From Devosia sp. (GTDB lineage: Bacteria; Pseudomonadota; Alphaproteobacteria; Rhizobiales; Devosiaceae), in NCBI GenBank assembly GCA_028290665.1, contig JAQGJK010000016.1:1-64000 (forward strand): a stretch of DNA of 64,000 nt, written 5' to 3'. The notes under the pieces were generated by a model. It was not told the origin of the DNA and searched no databases. It saw nothing but the letters and a program-made list of their open reading frames with translations. Numbering within the stretch: position 1 is the first letter of the stretch; every line of letters begins with the position of its first letter. Below, one piece after another: positions 16,991 through 25,290 of this stretch. Both the position numbers and the translations under genes were made by a program.

Positions 16991-18169
16991 ATGAACACTA
17001 TGACCGTCATCGACTTTACTGCCGCGACTGATAACTCCGACCTGATGGCTGACCCGGTCGCGCGCGCCAATCGCTCCGGTGCCCCGGAATTTGCCATCAT
17101 CGTCCCGACTTTCAACGAGCGTGCCAATTTGCTGGCGCTGACGACCAAGCTCGAGACCACTCTCGCGGGGCTCGATTGGGAACTGATTGTCGTCGACGAC
17201 GACAGCCCGGACGGTACCGCCGATCTTGCTTGGCAGCTTGGTCGCGAGCATCCCAACGTCCGTTGCATCAAGCGCATCGGCCGCCGTGGGCTGGCTTCGG
17301 CCTGTATCGAGGGCATCCTCTCGACTAATGCGCCGTTCGTCGCCGTAATGGATGGCGACCTCCAGCATGACGAAACCATTTTGCCCGCCATGCTGGCGAA
17401 AATCAAAGCCGGTGCCGATATCGCTGTCGGCTCGCGCTACGTCGGCGATGGTTCGTCCGGCGAGGGGCTATCTCCGCTGCGCAAATGGGGCAGCGAACAG
17501 GCGACCCGCCTGTCGACGCTGCTGACCGGCCAGACGCTTTCCGATCCGATGAGCGGATTTTTCGCCGTGCGCCGGGACTTTTTCATTGATGTCGCTCCCA
17601 AGCTTTCCGACGAAGGCTTCAAAATCCTGCTCGATCTGATCGTCAGCGCCTCGCGGCAGGGCACCGCGCCCGCCATCGCCGAAGTGCCGTACACGTTCCG
17701 CGCCCGTACTGCCGGCGAGAGCAAGATGAGCCCGCTGGTTGTCACCCAGTTCCTTGGCCTTTGGGTCTCCAAGCTGTCCGGGGGCGTGCTGCCAACCAGT
17801 TTCCTGCTGTTTTCGCTGGTCGGTTTTACCGGTATCGCCATCCATCTCGGCGTGCTGACGCTGTTCACGACGGTGTGGAATATCGGCTTCATCCCGGCGC
17901 AGATCGCCGCAACGCTGATTGCGATGACGTGGAATTTCTTCCTCAACAACTGGATCACCTATGCCGACAAGAAGCTGCGTGGCTGGAAGGCTCTGCAAGG
18001 ATTGCTGCTGTTCTATGCTGCCTGCTCGATCGGAGGCATCGCCAACGTTTCCGTCGCCTCGATGATTTACGACCTGCGCGCCGTGCCGATCGTCGCGGGT
18101 CTTGCGGGGGCGGTGATGAGTTCGGTGTTCAACTACGCCGTGACCCGTACGTTCACTTGGCGGAGCTAG
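16991..18169 (+). CDS. GT2 polyprenyl-phosphate glycosyltransferase fused to GtrA domain
   Basis: 392 residues from the ATG at 16991 (another ATG at 17000; no strong ribosome site separates them). Residues about 33-250 form a dolichol-phosphate-mannose-synthase-like GT2 domain (IIVPTFNERANL, VVDDDSPDGT, MDGDLQHDE at 120-128, AVGSRYVGDGSSGEGL). Residues about 265-392 form a four-helix GtrA-like membrane domain (LFSLVGFTGIAIHLGVL ... WNFFLNNWITY). Such proteins load a sugar onto a polyprenyl phosphate; GtrA domains are linked to its translocation across the membrane. Being next to opgGH and near a GT-C enzyme, it may supply a sugar for modifying periplasmic glucans; that is inference. Confidence 0.88.
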   Translation: MNTMTVIDFTAATDNSDLMADPVARANRSGAPEFAIIVPTFNERANLLALTTKLETTLAGLDWELIVVDDDSPDGTADLAWQLGREHPNVRCIKRIGRRGLASACIEGILSTNAPFVAVMDGDLQHDETILPAMLAKIKAGADIAVGSRYVGDGSSGEGLSPLRKWGSEQATRLSTLLTGQTLSDPMSGFFAVRRDFFIDVAPKLSDEGFKILLDLIVSASRQGTAPAIAEVPYTFRARTAGESKMSPLVVTQFLGLWVSKLSGGVLPTSFLLFSLVGFTGIAIHLGVLTLFTTVWNIGFIPAQIAATLIAMTWNFFLNNWITYADKKLRGWKALQGLLLFYAACSIGGIANVSVASMIYDLRAVPIVAGLAGAVMSSVFNYAVTRTFTWRS

Positions 18170-18193
18170 AAGTGGGGCGCTTGCGCCGTAAGC

Positions 18194-18907
18194 TCACTCG
18201 GTAGCCAGCGCTTCGCGCAGGGCCATGCCTTCGGCGACCCGAAGGTCGAGGTCCATTTCGATGTGATCGATGTGAAGCGAGAGTAGTCGACTGGCCTCGA
18301 CGCCATCTCGCCGTTCCAGCGCCGACAGAATGCGGCCGTGGTCGCCGTGGCCACAGCTTGACGCGCCCGAGCGGCCGTAGAGGGCGATCACCAAGGACGA
18401 CCGCGCCACCAATTCTTCCATGAATTTCAGCAGGATGGCGTTGCCGGCGACAGCGGCCATCAGCAGGTGGAAATCGCCCGAGGCCCGGATTTCGGCCCGC
18501 CGCGCCGATGGACCTCGCTCGCCAAGCAGCCGTTCCTCGCCTGCCAGCGCCATTCGGAATGCAGCAATATCGGCCGCACCGATCCGCTCGGCGGCGGCCA
18601 TGGCGATGCCCGGTTCGATCAGCCGGCGCGAGTCGAACACCTGCCGGGCTTCATCGGGCGTCGGGTTGGCAACGAAGGCGCCGCGATTGCGCTCCGCCCG
18701 CACCAGCCCCTCGAAACTCAGCATCTGCAACGCCGCGCGCACCACCGTTCGGCTGACGTGGAACAGCGCCCCGACTTCGGCTTCCGACAGCTTGGTCCCC
18801 GGCGCCAACCGCCGGTCGATGATAGCATCGCGCAGCGCGTCGCGGATCATCAGCGCCCGGTCCTCGACCGGTACTGCCAGCTCCAAACTGAAATCCGGAA
18901 GTTTCAT
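18194..18907 (-). CDS. GntR-family regulator, FCD (FadR-like) type
   Basis: 237 residues from the ATG at 18907; a longer form from a TTG at 18976 would add a poor N-terminus. The winged helix is at about residues 15-80 (LSEAEVGALFHVSRTVVRAALQMLSFEGLV), followed by an all-helical FCD effector domain with metal-site-like His residues (DFHLLMAAVAGN, HGDHGRIL). It is divergent from the PotABCD-type operon, and a palindromic site lies 76 bp upstream. It probably represses the import and catabolic genes to its right and itself. A short inverted repeat (CCCGG-N6-CCGGG, 18913-18928) covers its translation start region. Confidence 0.9.
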   Translation of the reverse strand: MKLPDFSLELAVPVEDRALMIRDALRDAIIDRRLAPGTKLSEAEVGALFHVSRTVVRAALQMLSFEGLVRAERNRGAFVANPTPDEARQVFDSRRLIEPGIAMAAAERIGAADIAAFRMALAGEERLLGERGPSARRAEIRASGDFHLLMAAVAGNAILLKFMEELVARSSLVIALYGRSGASSCGHGDHGRILSALERRDGVEASRLLSLHIDHIEMDLDLRVAEGMALREALATE

Positions 18908-18982
18908 GTGTGCCCGGTTAAACCCGGGATCAGTGTATCGCCACGGCGACTGCCTGCAAGAGTGAATGCGATCCAAGTCAAG

Positions 18983-18993
18983 ATTGCATACAA
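18983..18993. promoter_or_regulatory. Candidate GntR/FCD operator
   Basis: ATTGCATACAA (reverse complement TTGTATGCAAT) fits the TTGTATACAA-like palindrome bound by many FCD-type GntR regulators. It sits between the regulator gene and the divergent ABC importer operon. The identical 11-mer, in the other orientation, occurs at 25044 before the second importer. Confidence 0.6.
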
Positions 18994-19078
18994 TTTTTGC
19001 GTCGATCGCGTTTAGGCGCTTATCATTTGTGCAATGTTGTTGGCTGCCTAAGGATGTTGCATTTAAGTCCCTGGGACA

Positions 19079-19103
19079 TTAACCTGTACTAACAACAGGT
19101 TAA
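19079..19103. promoter_or_regulatory. Perfect 9-bp inverted repeat before the PotA-like gene
   Basis: TTAACCTGT-ACTAACA-ACAGGTTAA, a perfect 9-bp inverted repeat with a 7-nt centre, ends 65 bp before the PotA-like start. It may be an operator for a second regulator, for example the GntR protein at 32109, or a leader hairpin. It is not followed by a T-run, so a terminator is unlikely. The rest of the 261-bp spacer between the two divergent starts holds no gene. Confidence 0.45.
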
Positions 19104-19168
19104 CACACCCCAGCCCGACTTGGCACGCCGAATGCATTGCTTATCCCGACAACAGGGGTGTGTGTCGG

Positions 19169-20257
19169 ATGTCGAAAGCCGCAGAGATCGACCTCGTATC
19201 CGTCTCCAAGATTTACGGCGCGACCACCGCGGTCGACGCCATCAGCCTCAAGATTCCCGCCGGTACCTATTGCTGTCTGTTAGGCCCCTCGGGCTGCGGC
19301 AAGACTTCGACGCTGCGGATGATCGCCGGCCACGAAAGCGTCTCCATCGGCGATATCCGGCTTGGCGGCACCGTCGTTACCGACCTCCCGCCGGCCCGTC
19401 GCGGCACCGCGATGATGTTTCAATCCTACGCGCTGTTCCCGCATCTGAGCCTGATCGACAACGTCGCTTTCAGCCTCAAGATGAAGGGCGTCGACAAGGA
19501 CGCCCGCCGCGCCAAGGCGCTCGAAATGCTGCAACTGATGCAGATGGAAGGCTATGCCGAACGGCGCCCGGCGCAGCTATCCGGTGGCCAGCAGCAGCGC
19601 GTCGCGCTGGCCCGCGCACTGATCACCGACCCCGAGGCGCTGCTGCTCGACGAGCCCCTGTCAGCCCTCGACCCATTCCTCAAGATCCGCATGCGCGCTG
19701 AGTTGAAGAAACTGCAGACGACGCTCGGCATCAGCTTCGTGCACGTCACCCACAGTCAGGAAGAGGCGATGGCGCTCGCCGACCTCGTCGTGGTGATGAA
19801 CGATGGCCGCATCGAGCAGGCGGCAACGCCGCGCGAAGTGTTCGAGAAGCCGGCAACAGCCTTCGTCGCACGCTTCATGGGCGATCATAATGTCGTCTCC
19901 GGTCGCGCCAGCGCCGCCGCCGATGGGCTCAACGAGTTCCAAGTTCCCGGGGGCGGGACTTTCGCGGCGACCGGGATATCGGTCGAAGCCGGCGCGCCCG
20001 TCGACGCGGCTATCCGCACCGATCACGTCCGCATCGGCGAGGCGGCAGTGCGCGGCCTCGGCTTCACCGGGACCGTCGCCAACATCGAATACCGCGGGGC
20101 TTCGGTGAAACTCTCGGTCGATGGGGCTGGGGTCAGCGACTTCACCGCCATCGTCGACGACAAAAGTTTCTACGCCCAGCCGGTCGCCGTCGGCGATGCC
20201 GTGCCACTCCATTGGGACGCCGAGGATGCGATCATCCTCGGCCGCCCGTTCAACTAA
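19169..20257 (+). CDS. ABC transporter ATP-binding protein (PotA-like)
   Basis: 362 residues from the ATG at 19169, which follows an AGGGG ribosome site; a GTG 9 bp earlier is less likely. Walker A GPSGCGKTSTL, Q-loop MMFQSYALFPHLS, signature LSGGQQQRVALARAL, Walker B LLLDEPLSALDP and a C-terminal TOBE domain place it in the spermidine/putrescine/iron importer class. It heads the operon with a binding protein and two permeases of the same class, under the likely control of the divergent GntR regulator. Confidence 0.93.
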   Translation: MSKAAEIDLVSVSKIYGATTAVDAISLKIPAGTYCCLLGPSGCGKTSTLRMIAGHESVSIGDIRLGGTVVTDLPPARRGTAMMFQSYALFPHLSLIDNVAFSLKMKGVDKDARRAKALEMLQLMQMEGYAERRPAQLSGGQQQRVALARALITDPEALLLDEPLSALDPFLKIRMRAELKKLQTTLGISFVHVTHSQEEAMALADLVVVMNDGRIEQAATPREVFEKPATAFVARFMGDHNVVSGRASAAADGLNEFQVPGGGTFAATGISVEAGAPVDAAIRTDHVRIGEAAVRGLGFTGTVANIEYRGASVKLSVDGAGVSDFTAIVDDKSFYAQPVAVGDAVPLHWDAEDAIILGRPFN

Positions 20258-20279
20258 GCCAACCACAGGGATGATCAGG

Positions 20280-21569
20280 ATGACCGACACGACAAAGACC
20301 AGCGGCATTTCCCGCCGCACCATGCTGAAGGGCGCCGCTGCCGCTACTGCCGGCGCCGCCATCGGCACCGGCGCCATCACCGGCTTCCCGACCATCTGGG
20401 CTCAGAACCCGATCACCCTCCGCCAGTTCGGCACGGGCGTGTCGAACCTCAACGCCATTGCCGAGAAGTGCAAGGCCGACCTCGGCATCACCCTCGAGAT
20501 GACCGCCACCGATTCAGATGCCGCCGCCCAGCGCGCCGTCACCCAACCCGACAGCTACGACATCGCCGATATCGAATACTGGATCCTGAAGAAGGTATTC
20601 CCGACCGGCGTCATCCAGCCAATGGATGTCAGCAAGCTGACCTATTACGACAAGATCGTGCCACTGTTCAAAACCGGCAAGCTCACCCCGGACAGTGTCA
20701 TCGCCCAGGGCACCGCGCCGCACACCGTCGGCTATGTCGATGGCCCCGACTCGACCACCTTCGCCACCGGCGAAACCGGCTGGTTCACCATGGTGCCGAC
20801 GATCTACAACGCCGACACCCTCGGCATCCGTCCCGACCTCGTCGGCCGCCCGATTTCGAGCTGGGCCGATATCATGGACCCGGCCTTCAAGGGCAAGACC
20901 GCCATCATCAACGTGCCCTCGATCGGCATCATGGATGCGGCGATGATCTGCGAAGCCATGGGCGTCATCACCTATGGCGACAAGGGCAACATGACCCAGG
21001 CGGAAATCGATACGACGATCAATTTCCTGATCAAGGCCAAGCAGGACGGCCAGTTCCGCGCCTTCTGGAAGAGCTTTGATGAATCGGTTAACCTGATGGC
21101 TTCGGGTGAAGTCGTGATCCAGTCGATGTGGTCGCCGGCCGTTGCCGCCGTGCGTTCGAAGGGCGTCGCCTGCACCTACCAGCCGCTCAAGGAAGGCTAC
21201 CGCTCATGGGGCGGCGGCTTGGGTCTGGCCGCGCATCTCGAAGGCGCGCAGCTCGATGCCGCCTACGAATACATCAACTGGTACACCTCCGGCTGGGTCG
21301 GCGGCTATCTCAACCGCCAGGGCTATTACTCGGCGGCCATGGACACCGCCAAGGAACACATGTCGGCCGACGAATGGGGCTACTGGATCGAAGGCAAGCC
21401 CGCCGTCGGCGATATCCTGTCGCCCGATGGCGCGGTGATGGAAAAGGCCGGAGCCGTGCGTGATGGCGGCTCGTTCGAAGAGCGCATGGGCAAAGTCGCT
21501 TGCTGGAACTCGGTGATGGACGAAGACCGCTACATGGTCACCCGCTGGAACGAGTTCATCGCCGCTTAA
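20280..21569 (+). CDS. PotD-like periplasmic solute-binding protein with Tat signal
   Basis: 429 residues from the ATG at 20280, which has AGGGA 8 bp upstream. A Tat signal is clear (SRRTMLKGAAAATAGAAIG, cleavage probably near IWAQ). The mature part is an extracellular binding protein of the spermidine/putrescine type (DIADIEYWILKKVF, GWFTMVPTIYNADTLGI, QSMWSPAVAAV). Ligands of this class are often polyamines but also other cationic or small organic compounds. The gene lies 22 bp after the ATPase, and a large palindromic repeat separates it from the first permease gene. Confidence 0.92.
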   Translation: MTDTTKTSGISRRTMLKGAAAATAGAAIGTGAITGFPTIWAQNPITLRQFGTGVSNLNAIAEKCKADLGITLEMTATDSDAAAQRAVTQPDSYDIADIEYWILKKVFPTGVIQPMDVSKLTYYDKIVPLFKTGKLTPDSVIAQGTAPHTVGYVDGPDSTTFATGETGWFTMVPTIYNADTLGIRPDLVGRPISSWADIMDPAFKGKTAIINVPSIGIMDAAMICEAMGVITYGDKGNMTQAEIDTTINFLIKAKQDGQFRAFWKSFDESVNLMASGEVVIQSMWSPAVAAVRSKGVACTYQPLKEGYRSWGGGLGLAAHLEGAQLDAAYEYINWYTSGWVGGYLNRQGYYSAAMDTAKEHMSADEWGYWIEGKPAVGDILSPDGAVMEKAGAVRDGGSFEERMGKVACWNSVMDEDRYMVTRWNEFIAA

Positions 21570-21570
21570 G

Positions 21571-21697
21571 GCCCTCACCCGGCGCTGCCGCGCCACCCTC
21601 TCCCGCCAGCGGGAGAGGGGAAACTGCAGACAAAACCAACTTATCCCCTCTGCCGCTCGCGGGAGAGGGTGCCTTGCAAGGCAAGGCGGGTGAGGGT
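21571..21697. repeat. Large palindromic intergenic repeat (family B)
   Basis: About 127 bp whose two halves are inverted copies: left GCCCTCACCCGGCGCTGCCG and CACCCTCTCCCG, right CGGGAGAGGGTGCC and GGCGGGTGAGGG. Each arm can also fold on itself. A related copy is at 30843-31015. It lies between the binding protein and the first permease genes, like REP elements in malEFG-type operons, where such hairpins stabilise the upstream message and lower downstream expression. Confidence 0.8.
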
Positions 21698-21717
21698 CTT
21701 TCCTCCAGGAGCAAACA

Positions 21718-22632
21718 ATGGCGGTCGCCGAGCAGATCATCACCGCACCGCTGACCAAGCCCCGGCTGCGCCGGGCGCCGCTGTCGCTCGCGAGCTTTGC
21801 CTCCTACCTTCAGGCCATCCCGCTGACGCTGATCCTGGCGTTTTTCCTGCTCGTCCCGATCCTTTTCCTGCTGGTCGTCAGCTTCTGGGATTATGACTTC
21901 GCCCGGATGTATCCGGGCTTCATCACCCGCAACTATGCCGAGGTGCTGGGCTCCTGGGTCACTTGGAAGACTTATCTCAACACGCTGAAATTCGCGGTGA
22001 TCGTCTGGGCGATCGCGCTGTTCATCGGCTTCTGGGTGGCGTATTTTCTCGCCTTCCACGTGCGCAGCGCGGCGATGCAGACGGTGCTGTTCCTGATCTG
22101 CACCGTGCCGTTCCTGACCTCCAATATCATCCGCATGATTTCGTGGATCCCGGTGCTCGGGCGCAACGGGCTGATCAATACGACGCTGGTCAATGCCGGT
22201 ATCATCCCCCAGCCGATCGAATGGCTGCTGTATTCCGATTTCGCCGTCGTCCTCGCCATGGTCCACCTCTACACGCTGTTCATGGTGACGCCGATTTTCA
22301 ACACGCTGATGCGCATCGACAAATCGCTGATCGAAGCGGCGCGCGATGCCGGCGCCAGTGCCTGGCAGATCATGTGGAATGTCATCCTGCCGCTGGCCAA
22401 GCCCGGCATCGCCATCGGCACCATCTTCGTCGTGACGCTGGTAATGGCCGATTTCTCCACCGTGCAGGTGATGAGTGGCGGGCAGAGCGCCTCGGTGGCG
22501 CTGATGATGAAGAACCAGATGTCGCTGCTGCAATATCCGAGCGCCGCCGCCAATGCGATCGTGTTGCTGGTGCTGGTGCTGCTGCTCGTGGCCGCCATCC
22601 TCCGCGTCGTCGATATTCGGAAGGAGCTTTAG
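21718..22632 (+). CDS. ABC transporter permease (PotB-like)
   Basis: 304-residue inner-membrane permease with about six hydrophobic segments. The EAA loop reads LIEAARDAGASAWQIMWNVILPLAKPGIAIG (given here as the span near residues 202-232). A long N-terminal region precedes the first segment. The start has AGGAG 6 bp upstream, just after the repeat. It abuts the PotC-like gene with no gap. Forms the heterodimeric channel of the PotA-like importer. Confidence 0.92.
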   Translation: MAVAEQIITAPLTKPRLRRAPLSLASFASYLQAIPLTLILAFFLLVPILFLLVVSFWDYDFARMYPGFITRNYAEVLGSWVTWKTYLNTLKFAVIVWAIALFIGFWVAYFLAFHVRSAAMQTVLFLICTVPFLTSNIIRMISWIPVLGRNGLINTTLVNAGIIPQPIEWLLYSDFAVVLAMVHLYTLFMVTPIFNTLMRIDKSLIEAARDAGASAWQIMWNVILPLAKPGIAIGTIFVVTLVMADFSTVQVMSGGQSASVALMMKNQMSLLQYPSAAANAIVLLVLVLLLVAAILRVVDIRKEL

Positions 22633-23457
22633 ATGCACCGGGAAAAGCGCACACTCGGCTTCTATGTCCTCGCCGCGTTCTTCGTCGTCTTCGTGCTGTT
22701 CCTTTACGGCCCGTTCTCGGCGATTTTCATCCTGAGCTTCCAGGGACCGAGTGGCGGCCTGACCTTCCCGCTCAACGGCGTGTCGGTGCACTGGTTCTTC
22801 AACCTGTTCGAGCAGCAGGCCGTGGGCAATTTCGGCGCCAGCTTCGGCCGCTCCTTGATGCTCGGCCTGATGGTTATGGTCACGACGGTGATCGTCTCGT
22901 TGCTGGCCGGGCTGGCGTTCCGGCGCAAGTTCACCGGTGGTTCGCCGCTGTTTTACCTGACGATCGCCAGCCTCGTCGTGCCCTCGATCATTGTCTCGCT
23001 CGGCATCGGCGTGCTGTTCCAGCAGATCGGTTTCCGGCCATCCTGGTTCACCTCGGCGTTCGGTGCGCACCTGACCTGGACGCTGCCGTTCGGCGTGCTG
23101 ATCATGTTTGCGGTGTTCAACCGCTTTTCGCCCTCCTATGAGGAGGCCGCCCGCGATCTCGGCGCTCCGCCATGGCAGACCTTCCGCCACGTGCTGTTGC
23201 CGATGATCGCTCCGAGCCTGATCGGCGTTGGGCTGTTCGGGTTTTCGCTGAGTTATGACGAGTTCGCCCGGACGCTGCTGACCGCCGGCACTTTCAACAC
23301 GCTGCCGCTGGAGATTTACGGCATGACCACCAATGTAACGACGCCGGTGCTGTATGCGCTCGGCACTGTGACGACGCTGTTCAGCTTTATCGTCATCGGC
23401 GGCACCGTCGGCATTATTGCACTGCTCGGCGCCCGCCGAGCCCGGGCCGCGCTGTGA
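22633..23457 (+). CDS. ABC transporter permease (PotC-like)
   Basis: 274-residue permease, second half of the channel. Six hydrophobic segments are visible, with the EAA loop at YEEAARDLGAPPWQTFRHVL and the conserved LSYDEFARTLLTAG region typical of PotC. It starts directly after the PotB-like stop codon, and its stop overlaps the GTG start of the racemase-like gene (GTGA), so translation of importer and enzyme is coupled. Confidence 0.92.
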   Translation: MHREKRTLGFYVLAAFFVVFVLFLYGPFSAIFILSFQGPSGGLTFPLNGVSVHWFFNLFEQQAVGNFGASFGRSLMLGLMVMVTTVIVSLLAGLAFRRKFTGGSPLFYLTIASLVVPSIIVSLGIGVLFQQIGFRPSWFTSAFGAHLTWTLPFGVLIMFAVFNRFSPSYEEAARDLGAPPWQTFRHVLLPMIAPSLIGVGLFGFSLSYDEFARTLLTAGTFNTLPLEIYGMTTNVTTPVLYALGTVTTLFSFIVIGGTVGIIALLGARRARAAL

Positions 23458-24200
23458 CGCGGCTGCTGGTCGTCAATCCCAACACCACGGCGTCGATGAC
23501 CGCGACCATCGCCGCCGCGGCGCGGGCGGCGGCGGGACATGGCACCGAAATCGTCGCCGTGACCTCAAGCATGGGGCCGGTATCGATCGAGGGCTATTAC
23601 GATGAAGTTTTCGCCGTTCCCGGCCTGCTCGCCGCGATTGCCGAGGGCGAAGCGCAGGGCGCCGATGCCGCCATCATCGCCTGCTTCGACGACACCGGCC
23701 TCGATGCGGCGCGTGCGATGGCAGGAATCCCGATCATCGGCATCTGCGAAGCCGCTGTCGCCACCGCGGCGTTCCTTGCCAAGCGCTTCAGCATTGTCAC
23801 CACGCTCGAACGCTCCCGCGTGCCGGTCGAGGCACTGGTCCACCGCTACGGCATGAGCGGTCGCGCCACGGTTCGCGCCGCAGACGTGCCCGTGCTGTCG
23901 CTCGACGATCGGAATTCCGACGCTCGCGACCGGCTGCGTGCCGAAATTGCCCGCGCCATCGAACTCGACCGGGCCGAGGCCATCGTGCTTGGCTGCGCCG
24001 GCATGGCCGACCTCGCCAAGGCCCTCGAACGCGAATTCGGCGTGCCGGTGGTCGATGGCGTCGGGGCGGCGGTGAAGCAGGCCGAGGGGCTGGTGGCGCT
24101 CGGGCTCACCACCAGCAAGCGCGGTTCCTACGCCGCGCCGCTGGTCAAGATCTATACCGGCCCGCTGGCCGCGTTCGCCCCGCGTGCGCTCGGCGCCTGA
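23454..24200 (+). CDS. Asp/Glu/hydantoin racemase-family protein
   Basis: 248 residues. The two catalytic cysteines of the family are visible: C77 in IIACFDDTG and C181 in IVLGCAGMA; the N-terminal VVNPNTTASMT is the usual opening of hydantoin racemases. Hydantoin racemase interconverts D- and L-5-substituted hydantoins; relatives include allantoin racemase and maleate isomerase. Given the ureide-type hydrolases downstream, racemisation of a hydantoin- or allantoin-like compound is plausible but not shown. The start overlaps the PotC-like stop by 4 bases and its stop overlaps the next ATG. Confidence 0.88.
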   Translation: MTRLLVVNPNTTASMTATIAAAARAAAGHGTEIVAVTSSMGPVSIEGYYDEVFAVPGLLAAIAEGEAQGADAAIIACFDDTGLDAARAMAGIPIIGICEAAVATAAFLAKRFSIVTTLERSRVPVEALVHRYGMSGRATVRAADVPVLSLDDRNSDARDRLRAEIARAIELDRAEAIVLGCAGMADLAKALEREFGVPVVDGVGAAVKQAEGLVALGLTTSKRGSYAAPLVKIYTGPLAAFAPRALGA

Positions 24201-25024
24201 TGCGCGACATCCGTGCGCTGACACTTGCCGAACTGCGGACGCTGCTCGACTGGGCTGCTGCGGAGGGTTGGAACCCCGGGCTGGACGACTCCGAGCCGTT
24301 TTATGCGGCCGACGCCGGCAGATTTGTCGGCGCCTTCGTCGATGGTGAACTGGTCGCCGGCATCGCGGCCATCGCCTATGGCAGCAGCTTCGGGTTCATC
24401 GGGCTTTACATTTGCCGGCCCGATCGGCGCGGGCAGGGGCATGGCCGCGCGGTCTGGGACGCCGGCATGGCGCACCTCGCCGGTCGCAGCATCGGGCTCG
24501 ATGGCGTACCCGAGCAACAGGCCAACTATCGGGCCATGGGGTTCCTGCCGGCCTATGAGTCGGTGCGCCTATCCGGTCGGCCGCCGCGGAGTGACTTAGA
24601 TGCGCGGCTCGTTCCCATCATGCCCGCGATTGTCGGTCTCGCAGAGTATGACCGAACCTGTTTTCCTGCACCACGCGTCGATTTCCTCGATGCCTGGCTC
24701 CAGCCGCCACGCCGAGGATATGCGCTCGTCGAGGGCGCAATGCTGCGCGGCTATGGCACGGTCCGGCCCTGCATCGACGGCAGCAAAGTCGGTCCGCTGT
24801 TCGCCAATAGCAAGGCCGATGCGGCTGTCATCCTGTCGGCATTGGCGGACATCGTGCCCGGGACGATCCACATCGATGTGCCGCTGTACCAACACGGCCT
24901 GATCGAGGCGCTCGAAGCCACCGGGATGAGCCGGGGATTTTCGACCACCCGCATGTATCGCGGCTCCGCTCCGGAATTCAGGCATTCGCGAGTGTTCGGC
25001 GTCACTACGCTCGAACTCGGATAA
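24200..25024 (+). CDS. GNAT-family N-acetyltransferase with C-terminal YitH/HolE-like domain
   Basis: 274 residues in two parts. Residues about 1-125 form a GNAT fold with the acetyl-CoA loop RPDRRGQGHGRAVWDAG; residues about 140-274 form a second GNAT-like domain found with it in YitH-type proteins (FSTTRMYRGSAP, ALVEGAMLRGYGTVRP). It starts at a TGATG overlap with the racemase-like gene and is the last gene before the second importer. Acetylation of an amine intermediate or detoxification is possible; substrate unknown. The 266 bp after it contain a GntR-like operator but no gene. Confidence 0.82.
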   Translation: MRDIRALTLAELRTLLDWAAAEGWNPGLDDSEPFYAADAGRFVGAFVDGELVAGIAAIAYGSSFGFIGLYICRPDRRGQGHGRAVWDAGMAHLAGRSIGLDGVPEQQANYRAMGFLPAYESVRLSGRPPRSDLDARLVPIMPAIVGLAEYDRTCFPAPRVDFLDAWLQPPRRGYALVEGAMLRGYGTVRPCIDGSKVGPLFANSKADAAVILSALADIVPGTIHIDVPLYQHGLIEALEATGMSRGFSTTRMYRGSAPEFRHSRVFGVTTLELG

Positions 25025-25043
25025 ATTAACCGGCGGAAACCTT

Positions 25044-25054
25044 TTGTATGCAAT
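25044..25054. promoter_or_regulatory. Candidate GntR/FCD operator before the BMP importer operon
   Basis: TTGTATGCAAT, identical to the reverse complement of the site at 18983. It lies 237 bp before the binding-protein start, in a 266-bp spacer with no gene, suggesting that the second importer has its own promoter controlled by the same regulator. Further downstream the spacer also has a CACGTG-containing stretch (GACACGTGTC, 25147-25156), a perfect 10-bp palindrome. Confidence 0.55.
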
Positions 25055-25290
25055 GGCATCCGAGATGCCTATTGTTTCGCCACGCTGTGTCCGGTCGCAC
25101 AAATAGAGGGCACACGATTGCCGATGAGATTAGCTTGCTGCAGAGTGACACGTGTCAAGTGTCTGTAACCTAACGAGATTTTTCCGCATCGCGTTGGGAG
25201 GCTGTGTGGCACATCCCTTGCATTATCTCTGGTAACGGCCCGGCGCGACACGCGGACGAGGCTGAAACTGCTGCAAACAGGGAAATCGTC

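Noticed and set aside
19026-19035. TTGTGCAATG as a further GntR site
   Set aside because: The spacing between half-sites is shorter than in the two matching sites, so it does not fit the same motif.
20121-20279. Longer N-terminus of the PotD-like binding protein
   Set aside because: It would overlap the ATPase gene by over 130 bases and bury the Tat signal; the ATG at 20280 has a well-placed ribosome site.
21571-21697. Possible CRISPR-like array or IS remnant
   Set aside because: A single palindromic unit without spaced repeats, and no transposase frame; better described as an intergenic palindromic repeat.
21556-23190. 544-codon open frame on the minus strand across the PotB/PotC-like genes
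   Set aside because: Antisense to two clear permeases; composition is His/Arg/Asp/Gln-rich as expected from the reverse of high-GC coding DNA, with no recognisable domain.
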